NCBI GenBank assembly: GCA_020636135.1
Contig: JACJYK010000001.1
Location: 916,501-980,500 of the forward strand
Length of the DNA: 64,000 bases
Direction: 5' to 3'
From: Lewinellaceae bacterium
GTDB taxonomy: Bacteria; Bacteroidota; Bacteroidia; Chitinophagales; Saprospiraceae
Shown in pieces: positions 8,859 through 17,811 of the stretch (position 1 is the stretch's first letter; the number at the start of each line of letters is the position of its first letter). A program made the translations under genes and the position numbers. The notes under the pieces are model-generated. The model saw only the letters and a list, made by a program, of their open reading frames with translations, was not told the origin of the DNA and searched no databases.

Positions 8859-8973
8859 ACTGGTTCTAATCATTCAATCCAATATTGTACTGCCCAGACA
8901 AATTGTAGTTTTCTTATTTTGAGACCTTAGTCTAGAGAGCCTGGATTAGCTAGTCTAATTCGGGCTTTTTTTC
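8740..8973 (+). ncRNA. Candidate structured small RNA ending in an intrinsic terminator
   Basis: This stretch of about 230 nt lies between two minus-strand genes and carries no recognised protein. On the plus strand it has a promoter-like sequence just upstream; a perfect 10-bp inverted repeat AGTACAATAT (8782-8791) with ATATTGTACT (8882-8891), extended by GGG/CCC; inside it a perfect 9-bp hairpin (8826-8849, loop TGGCAT); and a strong terminator at the end. It lacks the conserved cores of tmRNA, RNase P RNA and SRP RNA as far as I can see. A 6S-like RNA cannot be excluded, though the 5' and 3' ends do not pair. RNA identity is inference. Confidence 0.4.
8938..8973 (+). terminator. Strong intrinsic terminator on the plus strand
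   Basis: A 12-bp stem pairs 8938-8949 with 8955-8966, with two G-U pairs and a 5-nt loop, and is followed by seven T. On the minus strand no T-run follows the hairpin, so its direction is clear. No plus-strand protein gene ends nearby: the SMP-30 gene stops 750 bp upstream. Confidence 0.75.
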
Positions 8974-9041
8974 TTCTCCGTTCCAAATATAAAAAGAAAT
9001 TTAAATATAAAAAAGCTATATATATAAAAATCCGTAATTTT

Positions 9042-9806
9042 TTAGGAATTACCTGCTGCCTGGTCGCGAAGTCGTTGCAGAAAGGGCGATGCGAAAACAA
9101 AATCTTCCATGTCCGGATTGTCGCTGTGCAGTACGGATTCTTTATTACCGATCCAGGCGACACGGCCCTGGTGGAGTAGGGCAATGTTCTCACCAATTTC
9201 CATCACGGAGTTCATATCATGGGTATTGATGATGGTGGTGATATGATTTTCTTCAGTAATACTGTTGATCAACTCATCAATCAGGATACTGGTTTTAGGA
9301 TCCAATCCTGAGTTCGGCTCATCACAAAACAGGTATTTCGGATTCAGTACGATAGCCCGGGCTATACCTACCCGTTTTTGCATCCCGCCGCTTATTTCAG
9401 AGGGAAATTTTGAATTATTACCTGCCAGGTTGACCCGTTCAAGGCACCAGTTAACCCGGTTATCTTTTTCCTTTTTTGTCTGGGTGGTAAACATATCCAG
9501 AGGGAACCTAACATTTTCCTCTACCGTCATGGAATCAAACAAAGCCGATCCCTGGAAGAGCATGCCGACCTGCATTCTGACAGTTTTTAACTGCCTTTTA
9601 TTGAGTCTTGAAAATTCAACGTCATCGTACCAGATGGATCCTTCATCCGGCCGGATAAGACCTACCAGGATTTTGAGTAAGACGGTTTTACCTGCACCAC
9701 TTCGGCCAATGATCAGATTGTTTTTACCGGTATCAAACGTCAGGCTGATATCCTTCAGGACATTGTGTTCACCAAATGATTTATATATACGCTCGGCTCG
9801 AATCAT
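9042..9806 (-). CDS. mlaF: ABC transporter ATP-binding protein, MlaF type
   Basis: 254 residues with a full ABC ATPase set: Walker A GRSGAGKT (about 34-41), Q-loop region MLFQGSALFDSMTV, signature ISGGMQKRVGIARA, Walker B YLFCDEP and the switch His in INTHDM. The GSALFDSMTVEENVRFPL and NSGLDP phrases are typical of MlaF/Ttg2A. This family drives phospholipid movement between the inner and outer membrane with MlaE and an MCE-domain protein. The gene follows mlaE by 3 nt, so they form an operon. No MCE-domain (MlaD) gene lies directly downstream; the next 350 bp are non-coding. Confidence 0.88.
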   Translation of the reverse strand: MIRAERIYKSFGEHNVLKDISLTFDTGKNNLIIGRSGAGKTVLLKILVGLIRPDEGSIWYDDVEFSRLNKRQLKTVRMQVGMLFQGSALFDSMTVEENVRFPLDMFTTQTKKEKDNRVNWCLERVNLAGNNSKFPSEISGGMQKRVGIARAIVLNPKYLFCDEPNSGLDPKTSILIDELINSITEENHITTIINTHDMNSVMEIGENIALLHQGRVAWIGNKESVLHSDNPDMEDFVFASPFLQRLRDQAAGNS

Positions 9807-9809
9807 AGA

Positions 9810-10553
9810 TCAGGTCGTTAATACTACGGCAATAACATAATCGGCGAGAATGATCAGGATGTCGCTTAAAACAACGGCCTGGGTACTCGCACGTCCTAAT
9901 TCTATACTGCCACCGGTCACGGTATAGCCATGGTAAGTCGAAACACAGGTCAGGATGATGGCAAAGACGAAGGACTTCACGAGCATCAGGGTAACGTTAA
10001 AGGGGACAAAGAAGGAACGCAGTCCCTGGATGTACTCTTCACTGGCCAGGAAATGGGTCGGTACCATGGTCAAATATCCCCCGGCTACGGCCAGAAATGC
10101 AGCAACAATCACCAGCATGGGGATAACGGTAATGGCGGCGATCAGCCGTGGCATGATCAGAAAGCCGGCCGTATTCACCCCCATGATCTCCATCGCATCG
10201 ATGTGTTCCTTCTGGCGCATTCCTCCCAGTTCGGCAGCCATGTTTGATCCGACTTTCCCTGCTAAAACCAGACAGGTGAAGGTAGGAGCCAGCTCGATGA
10301 TCGCTATATCCCTTACAATGTAGCCGATGTAATACCTCGGGATGAGGGTGCCATCCAGCTGATAGGAGAATTGGATGGCCGTAACGGCTCCGATGAATAC
10401 CGAGATCAAACCTACGATCACCAGTGATCCTATACCGATGTCGTACATTTGCCGCACCGTTTCTTTCCAATACATCGACCAGCGCTCCGGCTTAGCGAAT
10501 GCATTGCCCATCATGATGATAAACCGTCCAAAATGCGACAGCAGTTTAAGCAT
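9810..10553 (-). CDS. mlaE: ABC transporter permease, MlaE type
   Basis: 247 residues with several long hydrophobic spans and the MlaE/YrbE landmarks: ELAPTFTCLVLAGKVGSNMAAELG (mid-protein), EHIDAMEIMGVN and the final stretch reaching VLSDILIILADYVI. It forms the membrane part of the lipid-transport ABC complex whose ATPase is encoded immediately downstream. It is the first gene of the pair; the start ATG lies 120 bp from the divergent SDR gene, and both must be served by promoters in that gap (a plus-strand TAACTTTG sits at 10574-10581). Confidence 0.87.
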   Translation of the reverse strand: MLKLLSHFGRFIIMMGNAFAKPERWSMYWKETVRQMYDIGIGSLVIVGLISVFIGAVTAIQFSYQLDGTLIPRYYIGYIVRDIAIIELAPTFTCLVLAGKVGSNMAAELGGMRQKEHIDAMEIMGVNTAGFLIMPRLIAAITVIPMLVIVAAFLAVAGGYLTMVPTHFLASEEYIQGLRSFFVPFNVTLMLVKSFVFAIILTCVSTYHGYTVTGGSIELGRASTQAVVLSDILIILADYVIAVVLTT

Positions 10554-10673
10554 GCTACTTATTTTTCAGATCGTAACTTTGCGGGACAAAATAAACCATT
10601 ATTAACCGTATAAAACGAAGTGTGGTCCATTTTCATGCCATTCCTTCGTCAAAGGTAACACATATCAAAGATC

Positions 10674-11375
10674 ATGCGAGCTATCATTAGCGGAGGCACA
10701 AAAGGAATCGGACTGGCCATTGCAGAACAACTGGTGGGTGAAGGATATGATCTTGCCCTCTGTTCGAGGCAGGTGACTGACCTGATAGCTGCTCAAAAAA
10801 AACTCCTGCAGATCCGTACAGGTGCGGAAATCCTGATCCGGGAAACCAATGTCCGTAATAAAGAGGAAATAAAAGGTTTTGTTGATTATGTGCTGGGTAA
10901 ATGGGATCGTATCGATGTACTGGTGAATAATGCCGGGATTTTTATCTCAGGAAAAATAACGGAGGAAGAAGATGGTGTGCTGGAAGAAATGATCGAAACC
11001 AATCTATACGGCGTGTATAACATGACCCGTGCCGTGTTACCAGCTATGCTGCCCTACCACCGCGGCCACATCATCAATATGGCTTCCATTGCAAGCATCA
11101 TTGCCTATCCGAATGGCGGATCGTACTCCATTTCGAAATTCGGATTGCTGGGATTCTCTAAAGTATTGAGAGAAGAATTGAAGCCGGCCGGTATTAAGGT
11201 AACGGCACTCCTGCCCGGCGCCACCTGGTCCGATTCATGGTCCGGAGCGGATTTACCTTATGAGCGATTGATTGAAACACGGGATATTGCAAAAATTGTT
11301 TCATCCATATTAAGCCTGTCGGATTCAGCGGACATCGAGGAGTTGATTGTGAGGCCGCAACTGGGCGATTTATAA
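10674..11375 (+). CDS. Short-chain dehydrogenase/reductase (SDR)
   Basis: 233 residues of the classical SDR fold. The nucleotide site is GGTKGIG (about 6-12), NNAG is at about 86-89, and the catalytic Ser and YSISK (Tyr-x3-Lys) lie around residues 140-158. The tail contains LLPGATWSDSW. It reduces or oxidises a carbonyl with NAD(P)H; the substrate cannot be told. It is followed after 9 bp by the NRDE gene on the same strand, so they probably share a transcript. Confidence 0.82.
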   Translation: MRAIISGGTKGIGLAIAEQLVGEGYDLALCSRQVTDLIAAQKKLLQIRTGAEILIRETNVRNKEEIKGFVDYVLGKWDRIDVLVNNAGIFISGKITEEEDGVLEEMIETNLYGVYNMTRAVLPAMLPYHRGHIINMASIASIIAYPNGGSYSISKFGLLGFSKVLREELKPAGIKVTALLPGATWSDSWSGADLPYERLIETRDIAKIVSSILSLSDSADIEELIVRPQLGDL

Positions 11376-11384
11376 TCTAATTGT

Positions 11385-12110
11385 ATGTGTACAGTCACCT
11401 ACCTGCCCTATAATGGTGGATTTGTAATTACTTCGAACCGCGATGAAGCACCGGATCGTTCTCCCCACGAATTATCACGGGTCCGTCTCGAAGAAGAGGT
11501 CATTGTATTTCCGAAAGATGTGAAAGCCGGTGGAACCTGGATTGCAGCAAGTCAATCGGGAAAAGTACTTTGCCTCCTCAATGGCGCTTTTGAAAAACAC
11601 CACCACCGCCCGCCATACCGGTTAAGCCGCGGGCAGATGGCTCTGCAGTTTTTTGACTATCCAAGCATCAATGATTTTGTCCATGGATATGAATTTCAGG
11701 ACATAGAACCATTTACCCTGGTGGTCTGGGATGGGGTAGAGCTAGCTGAGATTCGCTGGGATGTTCACAATTGCCTTCATTTTAAACAGTTGGATGCTTC
11801 TATGCCGGCAATCTGGTCCTCAAGCACACTATATCCACTGCCGGTACGGAATCAACGGCTAGCCTTATTTAACCAGTGGCTGTCCACTCATAGCAACTAT
11901 GAACCAGCAGAGGTAAGGGCACTGCACACCTTTGGCCGGGTAGGCGACCCCACAAATGACCTGGTTATGGATCGCGATGGCGTGGTGCGTACTGTCAGTA
12001 TAACCCAGGTGATTCTCCAAAAGGATACAACCAGCATGCATTACGAAGAATTGATCCAGAATGCTGAGGAAGAGATATCACTGCCTTTAACAGCCCTTCA
12101 ACATCAATGA
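11385..12110 (+). CDS. NRDE-motif (TANGO2-like) family protein
   Basis: 241 residues beginning MCTVTYLP with the diagnostic ITSNRDE motif at residues 16-22. The family carries the conserved Cys at position 2 and resembles N-terminal-nucleophile hydrolases; eukaryotic TANGO2 relatives have been linked to haem and lipid handling, but the bacterial function is not established. The GGTWIA and LLNG segments fit. The gene ends 15 bp from the convergent fabG gene. Confidence 0.85.
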   Translation: MCTVTYLPYNGGFVITSNRDEAPDRSPHELSRVRLEEEVIVFPKDVKAGGTWIAASQSGKVLCLLNGAFEKHHHRPPYRLSRGQMALQFFDYPSINDFVHGYEFQDIEPFTLVVWDGVELAEIRWDVHNCLHFKQLDASMPAIWSSSTLYPLPVRNQRLALFNQWLSTHSNYEPAEVRALHTFGRVGDPTNDLVMDRDGVVRTVSITQVILQKDTTSMHYEELIQNAEEEISLPLTALQHQ

Positions 12111-12124
12111 TTGGCAGGATGGTA

Positions 12125-12862
12125 TCAGATGTTTAAACCACCACAGACACTAAGTACCTGACCGGTAATGTAGGAAGAGTCATCGGACGCCAGAAATAGT
12201 GCCAGTTTGGCCACATCCTCGACCTTGCCCAGGCGATTCAGCGGTATGTTTTGCAGGTATTGTTTCATGGTTTCTTCGGAAAGTTCTCCCGTCATTTCGG
12301 TTTCGATAAATCCCGGAGCGATAGCATTGCAACGGATATTTCGGGATCCCAGTTCCTTGGCAATTGATTTCGTAAATCCGATGAGCCCGGCTTTGGACGC
12401 AGCATAGTTTGCCTGACCCGCATTTCCGAAAACACCCACTACAGAGGACATATTGATGATCGACCCGCTCCGGGCTTTCATCATCGGCCGCAGCACCTGT
12501 TTCGTGAGGTTGAATGCGGACTTCAGGTTGGTGTGGATGACCTCGTCCCATTGTTCTTCGCTCATACGCAACATGAGGGTGTCCCGGGTTATGCCGGCAT
12601 TATTGATCAGTACATCAATAGTTCCAAAATCCTCCAGTACCTGCTTAACCAGTGCTTCCGCCTGGGTATAATCGGCTGCATCCGATGCATAGCCCTTAAT
12701 GGTGACGCCGGAATCCTTCATGGCTCCGATGAGTTCGTCGGATGCCTGGTGGCTGGACCGGTACGTGAAGGCAACATGAGAACCTGCAGAGACAAATGCC
12801 TCTACAAGGCCTTTCCCTATGCCCCTGGTACCTCCGGTGATGAGTGTGACTTTCCCATTCAT
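12125..12862 (-). CDS. fabG: 3-oxoacyl-[acyl-carrier-protein] reductase
   Basis: 245 residues. TGGTRGIG (about 9-16) binds NADPH, NNAGITRDTLMLRM is the family's signature after beta-4, and the catalytic tetrad includes Ser in MSSVVG and YAASK. The C-terminus ends SYITGQVLSVCGGLNI, as in FabG proteins. It catalyses the first reduction in each round of fatty-acid elongation. It stands alone, not next to other fab genes; it is clearly closer to FabG than the SDR at 10674. Confidence 0.9.
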   Translation of the reverse strand: MNGKVTLITGGTRGIGKGLVEAFVSAGSHVAFTYRSSHQASDELIGAMKDSGVTIKGYASDAADYTQAEALVKQVLEDFGTIDVLINNAGITRDTLMLRMSEEQWDEVIHTNLKSAFNLTKQVLRPMMKARSGSIINMSSVVGVFGNAGQANYAASKAGLIGFTKSIAKELGSRNIRCNAIAPGFIETEMTGELSEETMKQYLQNIPLNRLGKVEDVAKLALFLASDDSSYITGQVLSVCGGLNI

Positions 12863-13084
12863 GTTATCAAAGATTTAATCATGCTGCCACAAAGTAATGG
12901 GTATTTCATCGTACTACCAAACCAGTGCCGACCAAGGTTGGTTTACCCAATCCATTTGCTCAGCATCCTGGCTAGAAATGATGCGCATGAAACCAATATG
13001 TCATTCTATTACACGGTCACATCGTGGTCTGACTTAAAAGTCATATTGCATTATTTACGTTATTTTTAGGGGAAATCCTCTGTA

Positions 13085-15403
13085 ATGATTGCACTTCCAG
13101 TCTGGTCAGGTCCGATAACTCCCGGCATGCTTTCCATTTTGCCAATTCTATACGTAGCATGGTCCGACACGGTTCTCAGCCCTTCCGAGATGAGTTTGAT
13201 CCATGACCGCATCAGCCGGATGCCCCATCTCACACCCGCAGAAAAGAAAGCATTAATCCAATGGGCTGACCCTGCGAATCCTCCCGGAGAGGAGATTTTC
13301 CGGGATTGGATAAAAGCCATGCAGGAGGCCTCTGGTAAATTAACCGGTAAGAAGCGATTGTCACTAGCAAAACTGGGCGTTGAAATGGCAGAGGCTGCAG
13401 CCAGAAAAGGAATGGATCCGGTCCATCTGCATCAGGTTTTGGATTCACTGCAGGAAATGGAGACGGCATTGGGGGTAACCAATCCAGAGAGCTACCGGCT
13501 TCTCGCTGGACGACTTAGTAACTACGGATCACTGGAGACGGAAGAACAACCTTCCTTCAGTGTCAAAGCGATGACTGCAGTACTCGATGACGATTATGCT
13601 TTAGAGCGTCAGCGACTGCGACGGTTGCTTGAGGACCCGGCTTTCAAATACCGCTATACCCGGGATAAAGACCGCCATCGCGAGCAGGTATTGTCCTGGT
13701 GCAAGATGCTGGCTCAACAGGGATATGGAGCTATTTCTTACCCGGAAGCATACGGTGGCCGGAATGATATGGGCAGGTATGCTGCAATCTTCGAAACATT
13801 GGCTCACCACGACTTGAGCCTGGTGGTCAAATTTGGTGTACAGTTCGGTCTGTTTGGAGGGGCCATTCTCCACCTGGGGACGAAGATGCACCACGATGCT
13901 TATTTACGGGATGCCGGAACACTTACCCTGCCGGGGTGTTTTGCGATGACTGAAACGGGTCATGGTTCTGATGTGCGGGGGATCCGGACGACCGCCCTGT
14001 ACGATCCGGCAACCCGTGAATTTACTATTAATTCATCGGGGCCCGAATCCAATAAGGAGTACATCGGCAATGCATTGCACAGTCGCATGGCAGTTGTATT
14101 TGCTCAATTGAGCACGTTAGGCTCAGCACATGGAGTGCATGCGTTTCTGGTGCCTATGCGCGACAATGAGGGGCATGAGTTGCCCGGAATCCGTGTGGAA
14201 GACAATGGATACAAGATCGGACTGAATGGGGTGGATAATGGCAAAATATGGTATACCGATGTACGAATACCAAGGGAAAATTTGCTTAACCGGTTTGGAT
14301 CGGTTGCTGAGGATGGTAGTTATGCCAGTCCGATCGAGAATCCGGATAAACGTTTCTTCACCATGTTGTCGACGCTGGTGGGAGGGCGCATTTGTGTTGG
14401 CAGGGCAGGGCTGTCAGCAGCAAAGTCCGGATTGACCATTGCCATCCGTTATGCCTTGCACAGGAGGCAGTTCAGCCCCGGACCTGATCAGCCTGAGACA
14501 TTATTATTGGATTATCCCACCCATCAATGGCGGTTGTTGCCACGATTAGCCACGGCTTATGCACTGGATTTTGCATTGACGGATCTGACCCGTCAATACC
14601 AGGCTGCCCAGGGAGGCGATTTGCGGAAAGTGGAAACAAAAGCCGCCGGCTTAAAAGCATACACGACTTCTTTTGCTGTGGAAACCTTACAGGAATGCCG
14701 TGAAGCATGCGGTGGTAAGGGTTATTTGTACGAGAACCGGTTTGCCGACCTTAAAGGAGACACCGACATTTTTACCACCTTTGAAGGGGACAATACGGTG
14801 TTATGGCAGCTGGTTGCAAAAGGATTGCTGAGTGATTTCCGTCAGCAATTACACGATCAGGGAAATCTGGCGCTGGTGCGTTTGATCATGGAGCGGGTAA
14901 CCACTTCCATGACGGAGAAAAACCCTATCATTACCAGGAACACCGATGCCAGCCATCTGCTGGACTCGGAATTTCTCCTTTCGGCTTTCAGGTACCGGGA
15001 GCGTAAGTTGGTACAGGGTGTGGCTGAACGCATGCGAAACTACCTTCGAAAACACATGGACGCGTACGATGCATTTCTCCGGTGCCAGATGCATATGGTC
15101 ACCGCGGCAAAGGCATTTGTCGAGCGGGAAGTTCTGGAACAATTCGTTAAGGTGGTAGAAGACCAGGAAGACCCTGCTATCAAAGTTGCCTTACAGCAAC
15201 TAAACCGGTTGTATGGATTGTACACCATTCTCGAGCACAAAGGCTGGTACCTGGAGGCAGGTTACCTGGAACCAGTCAAGACCAAGGCTATACGCCGGAT
15301 GGTGCAAAAATTGTGCGCGGATATCCGGGTCGATGCCCTTGCACTGGTCGATGCTTTCGCTATTTCGGATGTCGTGCTGGGAGCTCCGATTGCCATCGGG
15401 TGA
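13085..15403 (+). CDS. Acyl-CoA dehydrogenase/oxidase-like flavoprotein with N-terminal helical extension
   Basis: 772 residues, much longer than a standard acyl-CoA dehydrogenase of about 380-400. Residues 1-150 are an alpha-helical extension (VAWSDTVLSPSEMSLIHDRI and similar) that resembles TerB-like helical modules. The central part (about 190-560) is the flavoprotein core: FAMTETGHGSDVRGIRTTA, the NGVDNGKIWYTDVRIPRENLLNR stretch split around residues 380-402, and CREACGGKGYLYENRF near 538. The C-terminal 200 residues resemble the acyl-CoA oxidase tail. It should oxidise acyl-CoA to the 2-enoyl-CoA with FAD; whether O2 or an electron-transfer flavoprotein takes the electrons is unclear. 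Confidence 0.8.
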   Translation: MIALPVWSGPITPGMLSILPILYVAWSDTVLSPSEMSLIHDRISRMPHLTPAEKKALIQWADPANPPGEEIFRDWIKAMQEASGKLTGKKRLSLAKLGVEMAEAAARKGMDPVHLHQVLDSLQEMETALGVTNPESYRLLAGRLSNYGSLETEEQPSFSVKAMTAVLDDDYALERQRLRRLLEDPAFKYRYTRDKDRHREQVLSWCKMLAQQGYGAISYPEAYGGRNDMGRYAAIFETLAHHDLSLVVKFGVQFGLFGGAILHLGTKMHHDAYLRDAGTLTLPGCFAMTETGHGSDVRGIRTTALYDPATREFTINSSGPESNKEYIGNALHSRMAVVFAQLSTLGSAHGVHAFLVPMRDNEGHELPGIRVEDNGYKIGLNGVDNGKIWYTDVRIPRENLLNRFGSVAEDGSYASPIENPDKRFFTMLSTLVGGRICVGRAGLSAAKSGLTIAIRYALHRRQFSPGPDQPETLLLDYPTHQWRLLPRLATAYALDFALTDLTRQYQAAQGGDLRKVETKAAGLKAYTTSFAVETLQECREACGGKGYLYENRFADLKGDTDIFTTFEGDNTVLWQLVAKGLLSDFRQQLHDQGNLALVRLIMERVTTSMTEKNPIITRNTDASHLLDSEFLLSAFRYRERKLVQGVAERMRNYLRKHMDAYDAFLRCQMHMVTAAKAFVEREVLEQFVKVVEDQEDPAIKVALQQLNRLYGLYTILEHKGWYLEAGYLEPVKTKAIRRMVQKLCADIRVDALALVDAFAISDVVLGAPIAIG

Positions 15404-15436
15404 TGTTTGGGTATACCCCCGTTTAACAATGGATTG

Positions 15437-16120
15437 TCATAGGTTGACCTTCCGGCCATCCTGGATCAGGATGTGGTTACCGGTTACCGCTTTGTAGGTG
15501 GCATGCGGGAAGATGGTTTTGAAAGTGCCGTCGTAAAACTGACTGGTATGATGACGGTCAGCTTCTGTATAAGCCAGGCAGTTGTAAAAGATAAGACCCT
15601 CACGACTGAGAAGCCTCCGGCAATTTTCCAGAAAGTCCATGGTCTGGCAAGCCTCGGGGATCCGGGCATTATCAAAGACATCGATGCAGATGAGGTCATA
15701 CCTGTGGTTGTCCTGAGCCACAAAAGTGGCGGCATCCGTTACATACCAGGTGATAGGCTTCCGGAGTCTTGGTGCGGTGTATTTGACGGCTAGCTCAACT
15801 ACCGCTTCATCCAATTCTACCGCCGTTATTTCAGCCTCCTGGTGGAATACATTCTGCAAAATAAGCGGTATAGACCCTAAGCCAAAGCCCAGGACCAGAA
15901 CCTGGTCACAGCGAAAGGTATCCCAGCCTATGGTCATAAATGAAAGCCGGAAATTATCGTAGGCCTCATCAAACGAGTAAATGGCATTTTGAGTGCTTAA
16001 CTGAAATTTTCCCCGGACCAGACTTACGTTCAGTTGAGGATTCAGATCGGAAGATGTTCGTTCCAGGGAAACTTCCCACAGGTAACTCAACCATCGTTTC
16101 CAGGCAGGTATTCTCATCAC
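15437..16120 (-). CDS. Spermidine-synthase-like SAM-dependent methyltransferase
   Basis: 227 residues with the class I Rossmann methyltransferase core: VLVLGFGLGSIP (motif I, about 70-81), AVELDEAVVELA (motif post I), and YDLICIDVFDNARIPEA, which matches the polyamine-synthase-like fold. The key residues of true spermidine synthases are not obvious, so the activity is unassigned. Its start overlaps the stop of the GlmU-like gene by 4 nt (ATGA), so it is translated in coupling with it. It is convergent with the acyl-CoA dehydrogenase gene, 33 bp away. Confidence 0.7.
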   Translation of the reverse strand: MMRIPAWKRWLSYLWEVSLERTSSDLNPQLNVSLVRGKFQLSTQNAIYSFDEAYDNFRLSFMTIGWDTFRCDQVLVLGFGLGSIPLILQNVFHQEAEITAVELDEAVVELAVKYTAPRLRKPITWYVTDAATFVAQDNHRYDLICIDVFDNARIPEACQTMDFLENCRRLLSREGLIFYNCLAYTEADRHHTSQFYDGTFKTIFPHATYKAVTGNHILIQDGRKVNL

Positions 16121-17325
16121 GAAGTATAAGATGCGCGATTGGTCTGGGTTTTCTGAAAAACAGCCTCGGTAATCCGGCTGTCGAGATCGCGGAAAGCCTG
16201 ATTTTTTGAAGCATGGGCAGCTTCGGCTACTTCCTGCGCTTTAGACAGGTTATAGGTGAGGAAGCCATGCGGGCCACCCCAGGTAAATGGAGGTATGAAT
16301 TTACGGAAATAGCCATCTCCGAATAAGTTGCAATACGGTCCGGCGACGGTTCCGGTGGTCAGCATGGTTTGGATACCCGTGCGGACGTGATCCCCCATGA
16401 TGGTGCCGCAATAAGGGCTGCCGGTGGGGATGAATTTGTTTTCAGGATAACTCCAGACCGACACATCATCAAGGGTGTTTTTAAGATTGCTGATGGTGGT
16501 TCCGGCTCCCAGGTTGCAATACGATCCGATGACCGAGTTTCCAAGGTATCCGTCATGACCTTTATTGGAATAGGACTGCATCACGGTATGCTTGATCTCT
16601 CCGCCTCCGGTACACCCTGGTCCCAGGGTGGTGGGCCCGTAGATTTTGGTGCCCATTTTTAAAACACCCTGTTCACCCAGGCTGAAAGGTCCGCGGATCA
16701 GGCACCCTTCCATGACCTGAGCCCCTTTGCAAATATAGATGGGGCCTTGTTCGGCATTCAGGATGGAATGTTTCACCTGGGCGCCTTTCTCGATAAAGAT
16801 CTGATCTGCCTGGATCAACTGATTGCTGGCGTCGGGCGATTGAAATGTTTTGACTTTCCGTAGCAGATCCACATCCCACTGCATGGCAATGGCATTGTAT
16901 TGAAAAAAGTGCCAGGGCCGGTTCAGCTTAAAAAAAGGAGTATCACTGACCTGAAATCCATTGAGCTCCCGGATCGGCTCTTCCCGGATCAGCAGATCAA
17001 ATTGACTGCGGGGAAACCGTGCGGCGATGAGGTCTTCACCCTCCATGATCGCCTCATTGATGTTCAACTGATCAACCAGTTTAATCAGCTCCCGTGAAGG
17101 CAAGTAGGCCGCATTGACCAGATAATTGTCGTCTTCGATATTGAGTGGATAGGCTTGTGCCAGATGATCCTGAGTGATGTAGGATGCTTTGCCATTCAGG
17201 AGTTGTTCCCATTTTTCCTTCAGGGTGAGTATGCCAATTCTAAGTTCACCGACAGGTTTGGTGAAACTGAGGGGAAGCAAATAGTCCCAACTATCATCAT
17301 CAAACAATATGATGTTGCGGCTCAT
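16117..17325 (-). CDS. GlmU-family nucleotidyltransferase/acyltransferase, Bacteroidota type
   Basis: 402 residues. The opening MSRNIILFDDDSWDYLLPLSFTKP and RIGILTLKEKWE match the Bacteroidota GlmU-like family, which differs from E. coli GlmU in its N-terminal half. From about residue 190 it has hexapeptide repeats of a left-handed beta helix (for example GAQVMEGCLIRGPFSLGEQG, YLGNSVIGSYCNLGAGTTISN), and KNTLDDVSVWSY and GDHVRTGIQTMLTTGTV near the end. The likely role is making UDP-N-acetylglucosamine or a related nucleotide sugar for the envelope. An intrinsic terminator separates it from the upstream L31 gene. Confidence 0.8.
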   Translation of the reverse strand: MSRNIILFDDDSWDYLLPLSFTKPVGELRIGILTLKEKWEQLLNGKASYITQDHLAQAYPLNIEDDNYLVNAAYLPSRELIKLVDQLNINEAIMEGEDLIAARFPRSQFDLLIREEPIRELNGFQVSDTPFFKLNRPWHFFQYNAIAMQWDVDLLRKVKTFQSPDASNQLIQADQIFIEKGAQVKHSILNAEQGPIYICKGAQVMEGCLIRGPFSLGEQGVLKMGTKIYGPTTLGPGCTGGGEIKHTVMQSYSNKGHDGYLGNSVIGSYCNLGAGTTISNLKNTLDDVSVWSYPENKFIPTGSPYCGTIMGDHVRTGIQTMLTTGTVAGPYCNLFGDGYFRKFIPPFTWGGPHGFLTYNLSKAQEVAEAAHASKNQAFRDLDSRITEAVFQKTQTNRASYTS

Positions 17326-17394
17326 ATTCCTTTCTTGGCTTTAAAAACGCATCAATTTGCGTGGCATTGTGTGATTGATTTTGGATAAAATGAA

Positions 17395-17427
17395 GAAAGC
17401 TGCCTGACCCGTCGCCAAGCAGCTTTC
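17395..17427 (-). terminator. Intrinsic terminator after rpmE
   Basis: A 9-bp perfect stem GAAAGCTGC / GCAGCTTTC encloses a 15-nt loop. On the minus strand it is followed by the T-rich TTCATTTTATC. It starts 27 nt past the L31 stop codon. Confidence 0.65.
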
Positions 17428-17453
17428 ATCTATATCATTTTTGGATTGTATGA

Positions 17454-17723
17454 TTACTCTTCCTTCTTGGCAAATCGGGAGTTTGCAAACTTCTTATTGA
17501 ACTTGTCAATACGACCTGCAGTATCTACAAATTTCATCTTACCAGTGAAAAATGGATGTGACATGCTTGAAATCTCCATTTTGACCAATGGGTACTCTTT
17601 GCCGTCTTCCCAAACGATGGTGTCACGGGTAGGAGCACAGGAACGTGTAACGAAAGCTTTATCCACTGAAAAATCCTTGAACACAACAAGGCGATAATTT
17701 CCAGGATGCAAGTCTTTTTTCAT
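17454..17723 (-). CDS. rpmE: 50S ribosomal protein L31, type B
   Basis: 89 residues from the ATG at 17723 (MKKDLHPGNYRLVVF). The family landmarks are present: SCAPTRDTIVWEDGKEYPLVKMEISSMSHPFFTGK in pieces across residues 28-62, and FNKKF near the end. It lacks the paired CxxC zinc-binding cysteines of the other L31 type, so it is the zinc-independent type B form. The frame stays open upstream to 17840, but a perfect -7 promoter element lies inside that extension, which supports the shorter start. Confidence 0.95.
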   Translation of the reverse strand: MKKDLHPGNYRLVVFKDFSVDKAFVTRSCAPTRDTIVWEDGKEYPLVKMEISSMSHPFFTGKMKFVDTAGRIDKFNKKFANSRFAKKEE

Positions 17724-17745
17724 CTTCAATTCAATTATTGGAGTG

Positions 17746-17753
17746 CAAAGGTA
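17746..17753 (-). promoter_or_regulatory. -7 promoter element of rpmE
   Basis: Minus-strand TACCTTTG is a perfect match to the Bacteroidota -7 consensus TAnnTTTG and lies 23 nt upstream of the rpmE ATG. No good TTTG is seen at -33. Confidence 0.55.
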
Positions 17754-17811
17754 AAGTAAATTCCTCAATATGGGAATACTCAGACTTGAAAAAATATCAG
17801 GGTATAGTCGG

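Noticed and set aside
15409..15418. Palindrome GGGTATACCC between two convergent genes
   Set aside because: It has no loop and no T-run, and lies just past one stop codon; too short to call a terminator or operator.
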